DNA of 64,000 nucleotides from Plecoglossus altivelis (Eukaryota; Chordata; Actinopteri; Osmeriformes; Plecoglossidae), in assembly GCA_036571765.1 (NCBI GenBank), contig BROE01000016.1, positions 8,746,892-8,810,891 on the forward strand, given 5' to 3'. The notes below the pieces were generated by a model. That model was not told where the DNA came from. It ran no database searches and saw only the letters and a program-made list of their open reading frames with translations. This document shows, one piece after another, positions 62,801-64,000 of the stretch. Within the stretch, counting starts at the first letter, position 1. The number at the start of each line of letters is the position of its first letter. Position numbers and translations under genes: made by a program.

Positions 62801-63939
62801 TCTTGTCAGGAAGCAGATTGATAGCGTTTCCTCTGAAGCTGGCAAAGGGCTGCGTGTTTCGCAGCCGCTGAACGCGGTCCCGGATCTAAACCCCCCTTCG
62901 CTTCTCTGCTCTGCTCCCAGGTGAAACGCACTTTATTCATAAACGGGATCTCCAAATACGCCGAGGAGAAACTCATCAAGCAACATTTTGAGTAAGTCGT
63001 CTTCCTCCAGAATGTTCCCTAATAGAGTTTTAGACGGTATTGACATCAGAGGAAATGTGTCTGAGTAAATATGGAATATGTCTCTCCACCGCCAGCATGG
63101 TGGCATCCTCTACTGAAACAGGATTACAAGTCTCCTCATGGTTTAGAGCAGGAGTCCTGCCCTGACCCGTCTGTACTGGTCCAGACAATGACAGGCCTAT
63201 CTCTGTAATTGCTCGCTAATAGAAGCCAGATGAGGAGGATTAAGAGTCATGTGGATGCAGGACAGCCTGCAGAGGGCTACTGGTGCTTCTCCAGGCTTAA
63301 ACACAATTAACCTCAATCGCATTTCTTCTCCAGCGTGCCACTTCTGTACTCACCAAAGGTCCCCCGTCCCCTCACCCGTCCCCCCTCCCTTAGAGGGTCC
63401 ACCAGATGAGATGGCAGGCAGGCAGGCAGGCACACCTGTGAGGCACGAGGTGTGAGACACGAGGTGTCTCTCACGTCTGGAAGTCAGAGGAGCCAGCCAG
63501 AGAGATGTGGTGAATATGAGGGTTGAGGAAGCAAGACCAGGGAGGACAGAGGGCTGCTGTAGGATAACCCAGAACTGCCAGACTAGCATGAACCTCTACT
63601 GCATTTTGATGTAGGACCACTTTACACTAGTGTAATGTAGAGGTGGTGTCATGTTAAAGGAAGCTATACAGTGAAGGTACAAACTGGTATTAATCCTCAC
63701 TTCTTTGATCTACAGTCTTTGATCCCTTTCTTACTTTTTGTAATATGTAGTTTTGAGGCTTCATCATTTGGAATGACCCAGTGCAGTGTACAGTAACGAC
63801 TGGGTAAGAACAGTTAGTAGGAAATACTTCAAACCTCTTCTCACTCTCTGTCCCGTAGGAAGGCCTATGAAAACTGCATTGTTTTGGAGGCCCGAATCTG
63901 TTACAATGTGGCCAAACTGATGGCCCTGAACTCTGAGAG
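57246..63939 (+). CDS. tmem63b: TMEM63B (OSCA/TMEM63 mechanosensitive channel), 5' part
   Basis: Coding exons in the window: 57246-57440, 57860-57939, 59396-59434, 61182-61272, 61419-61456, 61571-61713, 62423-62474, 62596-62704, 62921-62991 and 63859-63939; the gene continues beyond the window. The first coding exon starts at 57223 after a poly-C acceptor. TMEM63 proteins are monomeric stretch- and osmo-gated cation channels of the plasma and internal membranes. The N-terminus MFRVLIVMVGVWGAQA is hydrophobic and is followed by an N-glycosylation sequon, NTS. Membrane segments: VPTVLALDFMCFLVLLFVFS, then GLLVVVGVLSVGIVLPVNF and LLWLHTTFAFLYLLLTVYSM. The intracellular RRM-like region begins VKRTLFINGISKYAE. 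B-type wording (RYERLTSVSSSVDF, GFCSWLTAIFRIKDEE) separates it from TMEM63A and C. The N-terminus is about 12 residues longer than in human. Confidence 0.95.
57465..57532 (+). repeat. G-run cluster, potential G-quadruplex
   Basis: At least five runs of four or more G (for example GGGGGGGCTGGGGGGGTGGG) within 68 bases at the start of the tmem63b intron 57441-57859. On the transcript strand it could fold as a G-quadruplex right after the splice donor. Confidence 0.85.
57774..57859 (+). repeat. tmem63b: 15-bp minisatellite forming the acceptor tract of tmem63b exon 3
   Basis: TCCTGCC starts at 57774, 57789, 57804, 57819, 57834 and 57849, exactly 15 bases apart; unit TCCTGCCCTCCCCGC. The last unit ends CCCCAG, the splice acceptor of the exon at 57860. 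Confidence 0.95.
57961..58002 (+). repeat. (CA)n microsatellite
   Basis: ACGCACGCAC followed by a pure CA run, about 20 bases after the exon 3 donor of tmem63b. Confidence 0.95.
58644..58905 (+). repeat. GA-rich satellite with about 60-bp higher-order unit
   Basis: Purine-rich AGAGAG DNA in which AAAGTAAGGTA recurs near 58746, 58810 and 58868, each followed by a GAGACA-containing and GGGAGAGAG-containing stretch. It lies in the tmem63b intron between exons 3 and 4. Confidence 0.85.
59396..59434 (+). other. tmem63b: tmem63b exon 4, 39-bp cassette exon
   Basis: Acceptor TCTCTCTCCTGAAG and donor GAATA|GTATGT, phase 2 at both ends. It codes MDPRYSRLDDREY between DADR and VASAM, exactly 13 residues, as does exon 4 of mammalian TMEM63B, which is known to be skipped in neural tissue. 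Skipping here keeps the frame (DAD-S-VASAM). Confidence 0.8.
59741..60165 (+). repeat. CT-rich satellite tract
   Basis: A pure TC run at about 59768-59826 continuing into degenerate units with CTCTGTGTAGTACACT recurring several times to 60150. It lies between exon 4 and the candidate exon at 60274. Confidence 0.9.
60274..60336 (+). other. tmem63b: Candidate extra 63-bp cassette exon of tmem63b
   Basis: Acceptor CCTCTTTGTCCAG, donor GAGAG|GTAATA, no stop in the needed frame, phase 2 at both ends, length divisible by three. It would code 21 residues ending HGESLRQDAYRE. It could be inserted after exon 4 or used in its place. The LRQDAYRE end loosely recalls the LRRQERDRVEQEY of human exon 4. 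No homology was tested, so chance is possible. Confidence 0.35.
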
Positions 63940-64000
63940 GTAAGTTGTGTGTGTGTGTGTGTGTGTGTCGGGGGTCAGTGGTGCACAGTGGTGGGCGGGG

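Overview
This window is nuclear DNA of a ray-finned fish, almost certainly a teleost. It holds intron-split vertebrate genes with GT-AG junctions, poly(A) signals, dinucleotide microsatellites, a tRNA-derived SINE fragment and a teleost-style multi-C2H2 zinc-finger gene. There is no prokaryotic gene organisation, CRISPR array or provirus. The species cannot be fixed from the sequence.

Layout. (1) 1-2852 (+): 3' half of acss1, mitochondrial acetyl-CoA synthetase. (2) 3748-6411 (+): an unnamed four-exon, 18-finger C2H2 protein. (3) 7096-8461 (-): mgme1, head-to-head with snx5 (8903-12637, +) across a 441-bp gap. (4) 12638-17870: snx5 3' UTR and intergenic DNA. (5) 19217-28754 (+): rrbp1, the ER ribosome/kinectin-like coiled-coil protein, with a fish-specific Pro/Ala/Lys repeat that carries one uncompensated 2-bp frame break. 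(6) 29964-32153 (-): a diverged ADF/cofilin (destrin-like) gene, tail-to-tail with rrbp1. (7) 34421-40440 (-): a complete 700-residue classical calpain of the CAPN2/CAPN8 type. (8) 44512-49647 (+): a second complete classical calpain of the CAPN1/CAPN11 type, divergent from the first and nearly identical to it in exon lengths. (9) 51083-51720 (-): mrpl14. (10) 57246 to the window end (+): the 5' portion of tmem63b.

From remembered human maps, acss1, mgme1, snx5, rrbp1 and dstn correspond to chromosome 20p11, while capn11, mrpl14 and tmem63b correspond to 6p21.1. The window therefore joins two blocks that are separate in human, with the calpain pair at the joint. The genes do not form one pathway. 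Themes are mitochondria (acss1, mgme1, mrpl14), endomembranes (snx5, rrbp1), cytoskeleton and proteolysis (destrin-like, calpains) and a mechanosensitive channel (tmem63b).

No wholly new system was found. The most interesting leads are: the rrbp1 repeat with its internal duplication and frame break; a possible spliced N-terminal extension or alternative promoter of the CAPN2/8-like gene (41300-42080); a 63-bp candidate cassette exon in tmem63b (60274-60336) next to the conserved 39-bp exon 4; the loss of the usual basic KKRKK motif in the destrin-like protein; and minisatellites or homopolymers serving as splice-acceptor tracts.
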